Source: Prevotella sp. oral taxon 376
Lineage (GTDB): Bacteria; Bacteroidota; Bacteroidia; Bacteroidales; Bacteroidaceae
DNA length: 64,000 bases
Direction: 5' to 3'
Assembly: GCF_003043945.1 (NCBI RefSeq)
Contig: NZ_PYXG01000001.1
Span: 868,001 to 932,000, forward strand
The position numbers were made by a program, and so were the translations under genes. The notes beneath the pieces were generated by a model. That model saw only the letters and a list, made by a program, of their open reading frames with translations, did no database searches and was not told the origin of the DNA. Positions 8,091-16,725 of this stretch are shown here, piece after piece; positions within the stretch are counted from its first letter, which is position 1, and the number at the start of each line of letters is the position of its first letter.

Positions 8091-8861
8091 TCAGTTTCCG
8101 GACGCAAACAGTGAGTAGAGAAAGATCATGAGATTATTGCGCGTACTCTCTGAAATCCTCTTGATGGGGAAGTCTACTTTCAGTCCGATATTGAAAGCCG
8201 TGCGGATGTTATTGTTGACATGATGGCTCACTCGTCCGGCCATTGGTCCGTCTATGTATCTCACGATGTAGCGGTTATGTCCCCACAAGCCGAACCGGAG
8301 GTCGCCGTCAAGGCATAACGAGACGGAACTGAACAGGCGGATGTCGACACCGAGCTTAGGAGCGGCCGTCAGCGCGGGGCACTGCACCTCGTAGTCCATC
8401 TGGAAATAAACCCCGGGATAAGCCTGTTTTGCTATGTGGGTTTCTGATCCTTTCTTGTTTCCTAAGTTCAGGAAATTGGTCATGAGCGAGGCTCCCACAT
8501 AAGGCTGAACTACCCATTTGGTGGGGAAGAAATAGAATTTTGCGCCGGCTAATATACCTGCCATGTTGACTTTCTTCATCCCGATGCCGTCTGAGGCATC
8601 GGTCATTATTCCGTCTTGCTCCCAGTAGATTCCACCCGTGAGGGCCAGTCGACGGGTCAGGAAGTAGTCGGCCGTGAGATGGAAGGTGTTGCCCTGGTCT
8701 TCATTCAGATAGAAATCCTGCCCGTTGGGAGAGTCGTCGGAGAGTGTTATGCCGCCAAATCCTGCCTGAATAGCCCATTGGCGGGTTTTCCCGTCTTGGT
8801 TTTGGGCAGGAAGGGAGGTTGCCAGAAGACACAAAAAACAGCATGAAAAGAGATATTTCAT
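8091..8861 (-). CDS. outer-membrane beta-barrel family protein
   Basis: A 256-residue protein with a signal peptide (MKYLFSCCFLCLLATSLPAQ) followed by alternating hydrophobic/polar strands, such as FHLTADYFLTRRLALTGGIYWEQ and WVVQPYVGASLMTNFL. This fits a small porin-like or OmpA-barrel-like protein in the outer membrane. The frame could start at 8885, but that would leave almost no leader after the -7-like box (TATTTTCG, 8895-8902), and the signal peptide is better formed from 8861. It converges with the hydrolase gene; no partner is evident. Confidence 0.72.
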   Translation of the reverse strand: MKYLFSCCFLCLLATSLPAQNQDGKTRQWAIQAGFGGITLSDDSPNGQDFYLNEDQGNTFHLTADYFLTRRLALTGGIYWEQDGIMTDASDGIGMKKVNMAGILAGAKFYFFPTKWVVQPYVGASLMTNFLNLGNKKGSETHIAKQAYPGVYFQMDYEVQCPALTAAPKLGVDIRLFSSVSLCLDGDLRFGLWGHNRYIVRYIDGPMAGRVSHHVNNNIRTAFNIGLKVDFPIKRISESTRNNLMIFLYSLFASGN

Positions 8862-8977
8862 GTTTTTTGTCAGATTACTTTTCATTTTTTGTTGCGAAAA
8901 TAATCATATTTTTCCAAGCATGCAAATAATCTCTTAATTTTTTAAGGAGAGGGCCATGATCCTTTCAGACGCTTATG

Positions 8978-9988
8978 TCATCTTCTGATCTTTACGGAAT
9001 CCCGGACAGTAAGCGTCGGTGTCATGAGCATCTTGGAGTGGAGTACCCGGTGCTCGCGAATACAGGTAATGAGCAGCTTGATGGCCGCAATGCCCATGCT
9101 TTGGATAGGTTGCGCAACACGCGTGATGGCTGGCTTCATGAAGTCGAGGGCAAGGTTGTTGTCAAAGGTAATGACGGAAACATCGTCGGGGATGCTCAAT
9201 CCCTGTTCTTCGAGGGCTTTGTAGGTGCCGAGAAAAATGGTGTTGCTGAGCGTGAAGATGGCTGTCGGCGGCGTGTCTCTCTGTAGGGAAAGCTTGGTTT
9301 CTATATATCCGTTTTGGATGGAGAACTCATTGCCGAGCACCTGCATGCGGGCCCCTTCTCCGAAGTCGTCCATGGCCTTGCGGCATCCCATGATTCTTTC
9401 CTGCGTGGTAACGGATACGGTAGGCCCCCCGATGACGAGTATTTCCTTATGTCCGCTTGTGAGGAGTAGCTTCATTGCCTGATAGGCACCTTCGAGATTG
9501 TTGGTGGAAATATAAGGTAGGAATGAGTTGCGGAAGTAACGGTCGACAAGGATGACGGGAGTATTCTTGCTGATTTCCTCGAGTCGCTTCGGGCTTTCGC
9601 CACAAGGAACGATGATGATTCCGTCTACATGGTAGTCGACCATGGCGTCAATGGCGTTACTTTCGAGCTGGGGATCTTCCTGAGTGTCGAAGAGCATCAC
9701 CATAAAATCATTCTTTTTTGCTTCTATAGAGATGTTGCTAGCAATGCTCGCGAAGAACGGGTTACTCAAGTGAGGAACAGCAAGAGCGATGGTGTTGCCG
9801 GATTTCTTGCGCAATGTTTGTGCAAGAAGATTAGGTCTGTAATTGATTTCCCGGGCAGCATGCAAGACTTTCTCTATGGTGTCGAGACTGATTCTGAACT
9901 CTTCTCCTTTGCCGTTCAGCACTCGCGAAATAGTAGTTTTTGAAAAGCCCGTGATTCTTACGATATCTTCTAAGGTTTCTTTCTTCAT
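8978..9988 (-). CDS. LacI-family transcriptional regulator
   Basis: A 336-residue repressor-type regulator. Residues 4-57 make the LacI helix-turn-helix and hinge (LEDIVRITGFSKTTISRVLNGKG, then AREINYRPNLLAQTLRKK); the rest is a periplasmic-binding-like effector domain (IALAVPHLSNPFFASI..., VITFDNNLALDFMKPAITRVAQP). It is divergent from the ribokinase gene, with both promoters packed into 10015-10092, so it probably controls that sugar operon and responds to ribose or a related sugar. The inferred effector rests on gene position only. Confidence 0.92.
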   Translation of the reverse strand: MKKETLEDIVRITGFSKTTISRVLNGKGEEFRISLDTIEKVLHAAREINYRPNLLAQTLRKKSGNTIALAVPHLSNPFFASIASNISIEAKKNDFMVMLFDTQEDPQLESNAIDAMVDYHVDGIIIVPCGESPKRLEEISKNTPVILVDRYFRNSFLPYISTNNLEGAYQAMKLLLTSGHKEILVIGGPTVSVTTQERIMGCRKAMDDFGEGARMQVLGNEFSIQNGYIETKLSLQRDTPPTAIFTLSNTIFLGTYKALEEQGLSIPDDVSVITFDNNLALDFMKPAITRVAQPIQSMGIAAIKLLITCIREHRVLHSKMLMTPTLTVRDSVKIRR

Positions 9989-10014
9989 GGTTTCAGGGGA
10001 TTCGATTTACGGCC

Positions 10015-10046
10015 CAAAGATATAAAAAAAACGACTTTATGCCAAA
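10015..10046 (-). promoter_or_regulatory. promoter of the LacI regulator gene
   Basis: Minus-strand -7 box TATCTTTG (10015-10022) and TTTG (10043-10046), 20 bp apart, immediately upstream of the regulator and back to back with the ribokinase promoter. Confidence 0.7.
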
Positions 10047-10060
10047 AAATTAAGAAATAT

Positions 10061-10092
10061 TTTGGAGTTTTCATGCTTATTCTTTATCTTCG
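10061..10092 (+). promoter_or_regulatory. promoter of the ribokinase operon
   Basis: TTTG at 10061-10064 and a -7-like TATCTTCG at 10085-10092, 20 bp apart. It lies inside the longer possible reading frame that starts at 10062, which rules that start out and supports ATG 10131 for ribokinase. Confidence 0.65.
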
Positions 10093-10130
10093 CACAATCG
10101 ATTGAGCAGAAATATTTAACCATTTGTACC

Positions 10131-11054
10131 ATGATAATGAACGAGAAAAACAAAATTTTGGTTATAGGGAGTGCCAATACGGATATGGTCATATCGGCGG
10201 GGCACTTTCCTAAACCCGGTGAAACTCTGATTGGGTATGACTTTATGACGAATCATGGAGGAAAAGGTGCGAATCAGGCAGTGGCCGCTGCACGCCTCGG
10301 AGGAGATACAGCGTTCATATGTAAGTTAGGAGATGATAGTTTTGGACATTCCATAATGGAGATGCTGAGAAAAGAAGGTATCGATGTCTCATATTCATCT
10401 GTCTCTGATCAGGCCTCTTCCGGAGTAGCTCTGATCTGTACGATTCCAAGTGGGGAGAATAGTATTATCATAGATTCGGGAACTAATGGGCTCTTGTCGC
10501 CAGACGATGTGATGGCGGCCGAGCCTCTTTTTGCCGAAGCTGCTGTTATGCTTATGCAGTTGGAAACTCCGATTGATACCGTTATCAAGGCTGCCGAGCT
10601 TGGGAAAAAGCACGGAGCCTGCGTAATCCTGAATCCGGCTCCGGCTCCGACAGGTCCTCTTCCAGAGGCGTTGTTGAGGAATGTAGACTTGCTCATTCCA
10701 AATGAGACAGAGGCAGAATCTATTTCGGGTGTTAATATCCAGACTGACGAAGATGTTGCAAAGGCAATGGATGAGATTCAGAAACTGGGTGTAAAGAATG
10801 TTATCATTACCGTGGGGTGTAAGGGTGTCTATGCCCGCATCAATGGTAAGCTGGTAAAAGTTCCAGCCTTTAAGGTCAAGGCTGTGGACACTACGGCGGC
10901 CGGCGATACATTTTGCGGAGCTCTTTGTGTATCGCTCTGCAAAGGAAATAACTTAGAGGAAGCCATCCTTTTTGCCAATAAGGCATCTTCTATCTCTGTT
11001 ACCCGTCGTGGTGCCCAGATGTCTATGCCATATCTGAATGAAGTGAATGTATAA
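10131..11054 (+). CDS. rbsK: ribokinase
   Basis: PfkB-family kinase, 307 residues, that phosphorylates D-ribose to ribose 5-phosphate in the cytoplasm. It shows the N-terminal signature GGKGANQAVAAARLG (residues 43-57), the substrate contact NPAPAP (168-173), and the ATP/catalytic block DTTAAGDTFCGAL with the catalytic base Asp259. An ATG at 10137 is equally possible. It heads a set with a sugar permease and an ADP-ribosylglycohydrolase, resembling the ribose/ADP-ribose scavenging modules known in Bacteroides. Other pentose or nucleoside-derived sugars cannot be excluded. Confidence 0.93.
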   Translation: MIMNEKNKILVIGSANTDMVISAGHFPKPGETLIGYDFMTNHGGKGANQAVAAARLGGDTAFICKLGDDSFGHSIMEMLRKEGIDVSYSSVSDQASSGVALICTIPSGENSIIIDSGTNGLLSPDDVMAAEPLFAEAAVMLMQLETPIDTVIKAAELGKKHGACVILNPAPAPTGPLPEALLRNVDLLIPNETEAESISGVNIQTDEDVAKAMDEIQKLGVKNVIITVGCKGVYARINGKLVKVPAFKVKAVDTTAAGDTFCGALCVSLCKGNNLEEAILFANKASSISVTRRGAQMSMPYLNEVNV

Positions 11055-11081
11055 GTGATAATAACCAAAAAATGAATTGAT

Positions 11082-12095
11082 ATGTTTATAGTAAACAGTT
11101 ATACGCTGGCCATTGTGCTTTGCGTGGTTACGATGCTTTGTTGGGGTTCTTGGGGTAATACGCAGAAGCTGGCAGGAAAGACATGGCGTTATGAACTTTT
11201 TTATTGGGACTATGTGATTGGTATCCTGGTCTTCTCGTTGCTGATAGGCTTCACATTGGGCAGCTTTGGCGAGAAGGGTGTTCCTTTTCTTGAGAATATT
11301 AAGCAGGTTGCACCTGCTGCTTTCGGGTCTGCTATCATAGGAGGTATCGTATTCAATCTTTCCAACATCTTGCTATCGGCATCAATATCATTGGCAGGTC
11401 TTGCCGTTGCTTTTCCATTGGGTGTGGGGCTGGCACTGGTGTTGGGCGTATTCAATACCTATTTCTTTTCCGGATCTGATAATCAGGGTAATCCCGTGCT
11501 TATCTTCTGTGGGGTAGCTCTCATCGTGATAGCCCTTATCCTAAACGGTATTGCGTCGGGCAAGAAAGGTTCTGACGATACCAATAGGGCAAATAACAAG
11601 AAAGGCGTTATCCTCGCTGTTGTCTCTGGAATCTTGATGTCCACCTTCTACGCTTTCGTAGCCCGTGCTATGGATCTTGACAACTTTGAGTCTCCGGCAG
11701 CAGGTAAGGCTACTCCCTATGTCGTTTTCTTCATCTTTGCCTTGGGCATCTTCATGAGCAATTTTGTGTTTAATACCATCGTTATGAAGAAGCCTTTTGC
11801 GGGAGATCCCGTAAGCTATGACACTTATTTCAAAGGAAAGATGTCCACACATCTTGTTGGCGTGCTTGGTGGTTTTGTCTGGGGACTCGGTACTGTATTG
11901 AGCTATGTGGCATCAGGTAAGGCAGGTGCCTCAATCTCCTATGCTTTAGGGCAGGGCGCTCCGATGATTTCTGCTTTCTGGGGACTCTTTATCTGGAAAG
12001 AGTTCAAAGGCAGCAACAAGTCGGTCTATGCATTGCTAACTCTCATGTTTGTATTTTTTATCGTAGGCCTTGGAATGATTGTGGCCGCAAGATAA
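11082..12095 (+). CDS. sugar permease of the GRP/RhaT-like (DMT) type
   Basis: A 337-residue inner-membrane protein with about ten hydrophobic helices, starting MFIVNSYTLAIVLCVVTMLCWGSWGNTQKLAG. The WGSWGNTQKL segment and the two-fold repeated helix pattern (for example FPLGVGLALVLGVF and ALGQGAPMISAFWGLFIWKEFKG) are typical of the glucose/ribose porter group (GlcU, RbsU, RhaT-like). It follows ribokinase by 27 bp and precedes the ADP-ribosylglycohydrolase by 46 bp, so it probably imports ribose or a ribosyl compound. The exact substrate is inferred only from the neighbours. Confidence 0.82.
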   Translation: MFIVNSYTLAIVLCVVTMLCWGSWGNTQKLAGKTWRYELFYWDYVIGILVFSLLIGFTLGSFGEKGVPFLENIKQVAPAAFGSAIIGGIVFNLSNILLSASISLAGLAVAFPLGVGLALVLGVFNTYFFSGSDNQGNPVLIFCGVALIVIALILNGIASGKKGSDDTNRANNKKGVILAVVSGILMSTFYAFVARAMDLDNFESPAAGKATPYVVFFIFALGIFMSNFVFNTIVMKKPFAGDPVSYDTYFKGKMSTHLVGVLGGFVWGLGTVLSYVASGKAGASISYALGQGAPMISAFWGLFIWKEFKGSNKSVYALLTLMFVFFIVGLGMIVAAR

Positions 12096-12141
12096 TAACC
12101 TGAAGTAAATCAATCACCTAAAATAATTCAAATAAAAAAGA

Positions 12142-13653
12142 ATGAAAAACTTAAAGTTTCCAATACTTCTAAGCATGGCCTTACTTCTCGCTTCGGCCGG
12201 CTTTGGTAAAAGTGTAACCATTTCCAAGGCAACCTTACTGGATAAAATTAAGGGAGGATGGGCTGGAAAAGTGATAGGTTGCACCTATGGAGGCCCCACG
12301 GAGTTTAAGTATAAGGATCGGATGATTCCTGATGATGTGGAAATCAAATGGCCAGACCATCAAATCAAGTGGTATTATGATCATTCTCCTGGATTGTATG
12401 ATGATGTATATATGGATCTTACTTTCGTTGACATCTTTGAGAAGAAAGGGCTGGATGCTCCCATCAATGACTTTGCCAATGCTTTTGCCCATGCCGGTTA
12501 TCCATTGTGGCATGCAAATCAAAGCGCGCGATACAACATTCTGGTAGACAAGCTAATGCCCCCTCAGTCTGGCTATTGGAAGCACAATCCCCATGCAGAC
12601 GATATCGATTTCCAGATAGAAGCTGACTATGCGGGCTTGATGAGTCCAGGTATGATCAATACGGCAGTAAGCTATACCGATCAGATTGGCCACATCATGA
12701 GCTATGGTGATGGATGGTATGGAGGAGTATATGTGGCTGCCATGTTCTCGTTGGCCTTTGTTTCAAAGGATGTAAACTACATTGTGAATGAAGCTTTGAA
12801 GACGATTCCTGCACAATCTACCTTCTATCAGTGTATTGCCGACGTCATTAAGTGGTACAAACAGAATCCTACAGACTGGAAAAAGACCTGGCAATTGGTA
12901 CAGGACAAGTACGGCAAGGAGATTGGATGCCCTGATGGCGTGATGAGCGACTTTAATATTGACGCCAAAATCAATAGCGCTTATTGTGTGATGGGATTGC
13001 TCTATGGTGAAGGCGACTACTCTAAGAGTCTGGAAATCTCGACTCGCTGTGGGCAAGACTCTGACTGCAATCCCTCTACGGTGGGAGGTATCTTGGGAAC
13101 TATGATGGGCTATAGCCAAATACCTGAGTATTGGATGAAGCCCCTAAAGGAAGTAGAGGAGCGACCTTTCGCCTATACCGATATTTCTTTGAGCAAGGCT
13201 TACCAGATGAGTTACAACCAAGCGCTGAAGGTAATAGCCAAGAATAGCGGGAAGGTTACTCCCAAGGCTGTGTCTATAAAGACACAAACTCCCAAGACGG
13301 TGCGCTTTGAGCAATCGTTTGAGGGACTTGCGCTGGTTGGGAAAGTGGGCTTAAAGAACAAACCGCTTGACTCATTGGGCGAAGTAAAGTTCACGGGTTG
13401 CGGAGTCGTACTTCGTGGAAAACTAGAGGCGGATGATAAAGCTTATGTCGGATTGCTAGATGTCTACATCGACGGAAAGAAGATGAAGACTGTTCATTTG
13501 CCAGCTTCTAATCACAGCAGGTCTAATGATATCTACTGGAATTATGATTTGGAGCAGGGCGATCATGTGCTTACCGTGAAGCGGCTGAATCCCAAGGATA
13601 ATGTCAAGACAACAGCTTGGAGCATAATCGTTTACAAGAAGGCGGAAAACTAA
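12142..13653 (+). CDS. exported ADP-ribosylglycohydrolase family protein
   Basis: A 503-residue protein with a signal peptide (about 1-22) and an all-alpha ADP-ribosylglycohydrolase domain. Conserved elements are GGWAGKVIGCTYGGPTEFKY (38-57), the metal-binding DDVYMD (87-92) and a second acidic cluster CGQDSDCNPST (about 302-312), where the family usually has GDTDT. A beta-sandwich-like tail covers about 385-503. It would release ribose or ADP-ribose from glycosides in the periplasm, feeding the permease and ribokinase upstream. The following gene carries shreds of a second copy of this protein. Confidence 0.85.
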   Translation: MKNLKFPILLSMALLLASAGFGKSVTISKATLLDKIKGGWAGKVIGCTYGGPTEFKYKDRMIPDDVEIKWPDHQIKWYYDHSPGLYDDVYMDLTFVDIFEKKGLDAPINDFANAFAHAGYPLWHANQSARYNILVDKLMPPQSGYWKHNPHADDIDFQIEADYAGLMSPGMINTAVSYTDQIGHIMSYGDGWYGGVYVAAMFSLAFVSKDVNYIVNEALKTIPAQSTFYQCIADVIKWYKQNPTDWKKTWQLVQDKYGKEIGCPDGVMSDFNIDAKINSAYCVMGLLYGEGDYSKSLEISTRCGQDSDCNPSTVGGILGTMMGYSQIPEYWMKPLKEVEERPFAYTDISLSKAYQMSYNQALKVIAKNSGKVTPKAVSIKTQTPKTVRFEQSFEGLALVGKVGLKNKPLDSLGEVKFTGCGVVLRGKLEADDKAYVGLLDVYIDGKKMKTVHLPASNHSRSNDIYWNYDLEQGDHVLTVKRLNPKDNVKTTAWSIIVYKKAEN

Positions 13654-13666
13654 ATACTTTGAATTT

Positions 13667-15190
13667 ATGTCAAGACGAAAGATAGCCCTATCTCTCTTCT
13701 TCGTGTTAGGCATCCTTCCTGCTTTGGCAGGGGGGATGCTTTCGGCTTACAAGATGAGCAAGGGCGCCCTTTTAAATAAGGTAGAAGGAGGATGGGCCGG
13801 ACGACAGACCATGGGGGTTGCCTATGGAGGCCCCACGGAGTTCAAGTACACCGATATATCCTTGCGTAAGGCTTACGGCACGAGCTACGACCAGGCCTTG
13901 CAAATCATCGGGCGGTTTGATGTCAACATGAGGCTCGACACCGTCAAGTTCTTGAATCCGCACGACAGCGTGAAGACCGACTCATGGAGCATGCTCGCGC
14001 ATAAACATAAGAAAACGGGTACTGAAGTCTTCACCACGGCTCGTGATGCCGAAGTGCCTTATCGCATTCCGGCCATTGCGCAGACCAGGGCCGGCGACCT
14101 GATATATTTCACCGACTATCGTCCCTGTAAACAGGATATTGGTTTCGGGCGGGTAGATCAGCATTACCGCATCTCCCGAGATGGTGGAAAAACCTGGGGA
14201 GCAGAGCAGGTCCTTGTAGAGGGAACGGGCACAAAGGGCGCCATGGATTGTGCCTACGGCGACCCGGTGATTGCCGCCGACCGCGAGAGCGACGAACTCT
14301 ATCTGAGCACGGGATGTGGCGACCGTCCTTATCCGGCAGCCACCACCACCCGCCAGAATCCTTTCCCGATGGTGGACTGGCGCAGCAAGGACGGAGGCAA
14401 GACATGGAGCAGGCCGCGGGAGATAACGGAAAAGATTTACCGGTTGCTCGACAAGGGTAGCCTGGGGCCTGCCCAGAGCCTTTTCTTCAGCAGCGGAAAG
14501 ATGACTCAGAGCCGCATGGTGAAGAAAGACAGATACTACAGGCTCTATGTGGCCATTCTCGTCCGTGGACAAGGCAACTATCTACTCTATTCCGATGACT
14601 TTGGAAACGGCTGGAAAATCCTTGGCGGAAATCAGGTGCAGCCCTGCCTTGAGGGCGACGAGGCGAAGTGCGAAGAACTGCCCGACGGCTCTGTGCTGCT
14701 AAGTTCACGCAAGAACGGAGGACGCTTCTTCAATGTCTTCAACTATACGGATGTGAGGAAGGGCAGGGGCGTATGGCAGCAGTGTGCCGCCTCACAGGAT
14801 GATAACCACGGATGTCGTGCGACGGACAATTCCACCAACGGCGAGATTCTGTCAGTGAAGGCTGTACGGCAGGAAGACCAGAAAGAGCTGACCCTGTTAC
14901 TGCAGAGCGTGCCGCTGGGGCCGGGTCGCTCACATGTGGGCATCTGGTATAAGGCTCTCGAGAGCAAGGCCGACTATTCGTCGCCAGCCGTCATTGCGCG
15001 GAATTGGGAGGATTTCTTTCAGGTTACGGCGCTCAACTCTGCTTATAGCACCATGGTTCAGCTGCACGATGGCAGTATAGCCTTTGCCTGGGAAGAGGCC
15101 ACTTACGGCCAGGCCTACACCCAAATGTTCCGCAGGCTCACCGTGGAGGAAATTACCTGTGGAAAATATAGATCATGCACATCCCGCTGA
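13667..15190 (+). CDS. chimera: remnants of an ADP-ribosylglycohydrolase fused to a GH33-type sialidase
   Basis: A 507-residue exported protein. Residues 1-61 match the start of the preceding ADP-ribosylglycohydrolase (signal peptide, then GGWAG and AYGGPTEFKY), residues 62-82 match a later part (TDISLRKAYGTSYDQALQI) and about 93-110 match its C-terminal end (VKFLNPHDSVKTDSWS). All catalytic acidic clusters are gone. From about 117 on it is a sialidase: YRIP at 132-135, Asp boxes SRDGGKTW and SKDGGKTW, and further beta-propeller repeats. It thus looks like a sialidase that gained a foreign leader through nested deletions in a duplicated gene. The N-terminal domain common in Bacteroides sialidases is absent. 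It would remove terminal sialic acid from glycoconjugates if folded and active. Confidence 0.8.
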   Translation: MSRRKIALSLFFVLGILPALAGGMLSAYKMSKGALLNKVEGGWAGRQTMGVAYGGPTEFKYTDISLRKAYGTSYDQALQIIGRFDVNMRLDTVKFLNPHDSVKTDSWSMLAHKHKKTGTEVFTTARDAEVPYRIPAIAQTRAGDLIYFTDYRPCKQDIGFGRVDQHYRISRDGGKTWGAEQVLVEGTGTKGAMDCAYGDPVIAADRESDELYLSTGCGDRPYPAATTTRQNPFPMVDWRSKDGGKTWSRPREITEKIYRLLDKGSLGPAQSLFFSSGKMTQSRMVKKDRYYRLYVAILVRGQGNYLLYSDDFGNGWKILGGNQVQPCLEGDEAKCEELPDGSVLLSSRKNGGRFFNVFNYTDVRKGRGVWQQCAASQDDNHGCRATDNSTNGEILSVKAVRQEDQKELTLLLQSVPLGPGRSHVGIWYKALESKADYSSPAVIARNWEDFFQVTALNSAYSTMVQLHDGSIAFAWEEATYGQAYTQMFRRLTVEEITCGKYRSCTSR

Positions 15191-15206
15191 AATGGGCAAT
15201 ATGGAG

Positions 15207-15240
15207 ACGGGGTATCGGCCTTGGGCGGCTGATACCCCGT
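15207..15240 (+). terminator. rho-independent terminator after the sialidase chimera
   Basis: A perfect 10 bp stem ACGGGGTATC (15207-15216) / GATACCCCGT (15231-15240), followed on the plus strand by GTGTTTAAT. It also lies just beyond the convergent nitroreductase stop, so it may serve both strands. Confidence 0.75.
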
Positions 15241-15244
15241 GTGT

Positions 15245-15781
15245 TTAATAGCGCAGGACGCGCCCTTCCTTGATCTTCTTGGGTGCGGGATCTTTGGCGG
15301 GATAACCCAGGATGCAGCAGCCTATGCCCTGATAGTCTTCCAGTCCGAGTGCTTTCATGATCGCCTGTCCCTCCGGAAGCTCAAGCATTTCTTTGCAGCG
15401 GTTGATCCAGCAAGAGCCTGCGCCGACGGCAAAAGCCGCCGTCTGCATGGCCCCGATGACCAGTGAGCCGTCTTTCACGGGATTCAGGTCATACTTCGGA
15501 CTGCCATCGTATCCCGGATCTACGGGGGCCACGATGAGGCAGACTGTGGGTGCGCCATAGAAAGGGTCGCCCTTCGTGTCCATGATGGCGGCGTTCAGGT
15601 CGGAGAGAAGCCGTATCTTCTCGGGCTCTTGAACCACGATGATTTTCGTTGATTGCTTGTTACTGCCGCTCGGGGCGTTGAGTGCGCACTCGAGTATGGT
15701 GTTCAGGTCTTCATCAGAGATTTGCCGCCCGGTATACGCACGGCAGCTCCTTCGGGTCTTCAGTGCTTCTATTGCCTCCAT
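15245..15781 (-). CDS. nitroreductase family protein
   Basis: A 178-residue FMN-dependent oxidoreductase. The N-terminus IEALKTRRSCRAYTGRQISDEDL and APSGSNKQSTKIIVV carry the FMN phosphate contacts (RRSxR, SGSNKQ), and GAGSCWINRCKEML and GIGCCILGYPAKDPAPKK make up the C-terminal half. The length matches the short NfsA/NfnB-like group. It would reduce nitro compounds, quinones or flavins with NAD(P)H; the physiological substrate is unknown. It stands alone, with the deleted aldo/keto reductase region upstream. Confidence 0.9.
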   Translation of the reverse strand: MEAIEALKTRRSCRAYTGRQISDEDLNTILECALNAPSGSNKQSTKIIVVQEPEKIRLLSDLNAAIMDTKGDPFYGAPTVCLIVAPVDPGYDGSPKYDLNPVKDGSLVIGAMQTAAFAVGAGSCWINRCKEMLELPEGQAIMKALGLEDYQGIGCCILGYPAKDPAPKKIKEGRVLRY

Positions 15782-15886
15782 TTTCTATTGTTTTGCGTTC
15801 ATATGTATTTTATCGGTTTCAAAGTTAGTCATTTTCCTTTAGATTCCGAAAAATTATCGCTACCAAAATAGAAAACCGCCAGCAGC

Positions 15887-16150
15887 TCATCTCCATCCCA
15901 TGAACATCTTCACGGTTTCCGGATCGAGATGGTCGAAAAACGGGCTTTTCTTTAGGTCGAATGCCAGTATTTGCTCCATCTCGGCGTCGGTAAGGGTGGA
16001 GTCATAGATGTTGAAATTCTTTGTCATACGCTCCTTGTGCGTGGATTTCGGAATGATGATGACATCGCGCTGGGTGAGGTAGCGTAGCGCCACAGCTGCT
16101 GCGCTCACGCCGTGCGCCTTTCCGATCTCGGTGAGGACAGGGATTGGCGA
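15887..16150 (-). pseudogene. C-terminal remnant of an aldo/keto reductase
   Basis: About 85 codons encode the C-terminal end of an aldo/keto reductase: PVLTEIGKAHGVSAAAVALRYLTQRDVIIIPKSTHKERMTKN, followed by STLTDAEMEQILAFD. A normal family member is about 280-320 residues. Similarity stops near 16145; the frame runs on to a chance start at 16207 with unrelated sequence. The TIM-barrel N-terminal two thirds, with the catalytic Tyr and Lys, are missing, so it cannot be active. It abuts the AraC remnant on the opposite strand. Confidence 0.85.
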
Positions 16151-16179
16151 AGAGCCCGTTTCGCCCCTCCGCGGGAATG

Positions 16180-16406
16180 CGGGGCAGAGCGTGGTCAACC
16201 TTGTCAACCGCTATACCGTTCCCATTCTTCGCGAATACCTGAACGGCGAGCGGCTCTCACTCATCCAGATAGCGGAAACAATGAATTTCGACTCGCCTTC
16301 TTACTTCAGCCGCTATTGCACAAAGCATCTCGGCATGTCGCCAATCAACTACCGGAAGGGCCTCCGGCCCGGCAAAGGAATAAATAAAGTTAAAAACCCG
16401 GGATAA
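16180..16406 (+). pseudogene. C-terminal remnant of an AraC-family regulator
   Basis: The plus-strand frame encodes only the AraC DNA-binding domain end: VPILREYLNGERLSLIQIAE, then TMNFDSPSYFSRYCTKHLGMSPINYRKGLR, a typical second helix-turn-helix with the GMSPxxYR tail. The recognisable part begins near 16191, and the effector domain and first helices are missing. It points away from the aldo/keto reductase remnant. The pair therefore looks like a once-divergent regulator/enzyme set whose two 5' halves and shared promoter were lost in one deletion. Confidence 0.8.
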
Positions 16407-16475
16407 CTCATCGGAATTGCCGGTGTTAGGATAGGAATTGAGTAACTTTGCAGCGATAACCATAGAGAAAGGTGT

Positions 16476-16712
16476 ATGATACACGGACATGAAGTGCTCC
16501 GGATGATGGAGGGTAACAGCTATGCTACACGAGAGGAACTCGTCGACGCAATTATCGCGAGATTCGGTGCGGGGGAACGCTTCTGCACCTGTTCCGCGGA
16601 GGACATGACGGCCGAGCAGCTCGTAGATTTCCTGGAGGCTCGGGGGAAGTTTATGCCTTCGCGGCAGGATGGATTCACCGTCGACACGACTAAGATTTGC
16701 GACCACCATTGA
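16476..16712 (+). CDS. YecH-like metal-binding protein
   Basis: A 78-residue cytoplasmic protein resembling E. coli YecH (DUF2492). It starts MIHGHEVLRMM, has the central ARFGAGERFCTCSAEDMTAEQLVDFLEARGKFMP and ends TTKICDHH. The His/Cys residues (HGH, CTC, CDHH) are probable metal ligands. Function in the family is not established. The glutaredoxin-like gene begins 13 bp after its stop, so the two are probably co-transcribed and may act together in thiol or metal handling. Confidence 0.85.
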   Translation: MIHGHEVLRMMEGNSYATREELVDAIIARFGAGERFCTCSAEDMTAEQLVDFLEARGKFMPSRQDGFTVDTTKICDHH

Positions 16713-16725
16713 TACGGCAATACAT

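Noticed and set aside
10062-10130. Longer ribokinase start at 10062
   Set aside because: The promoter boxes at 10061-10092 lie inside this extension.
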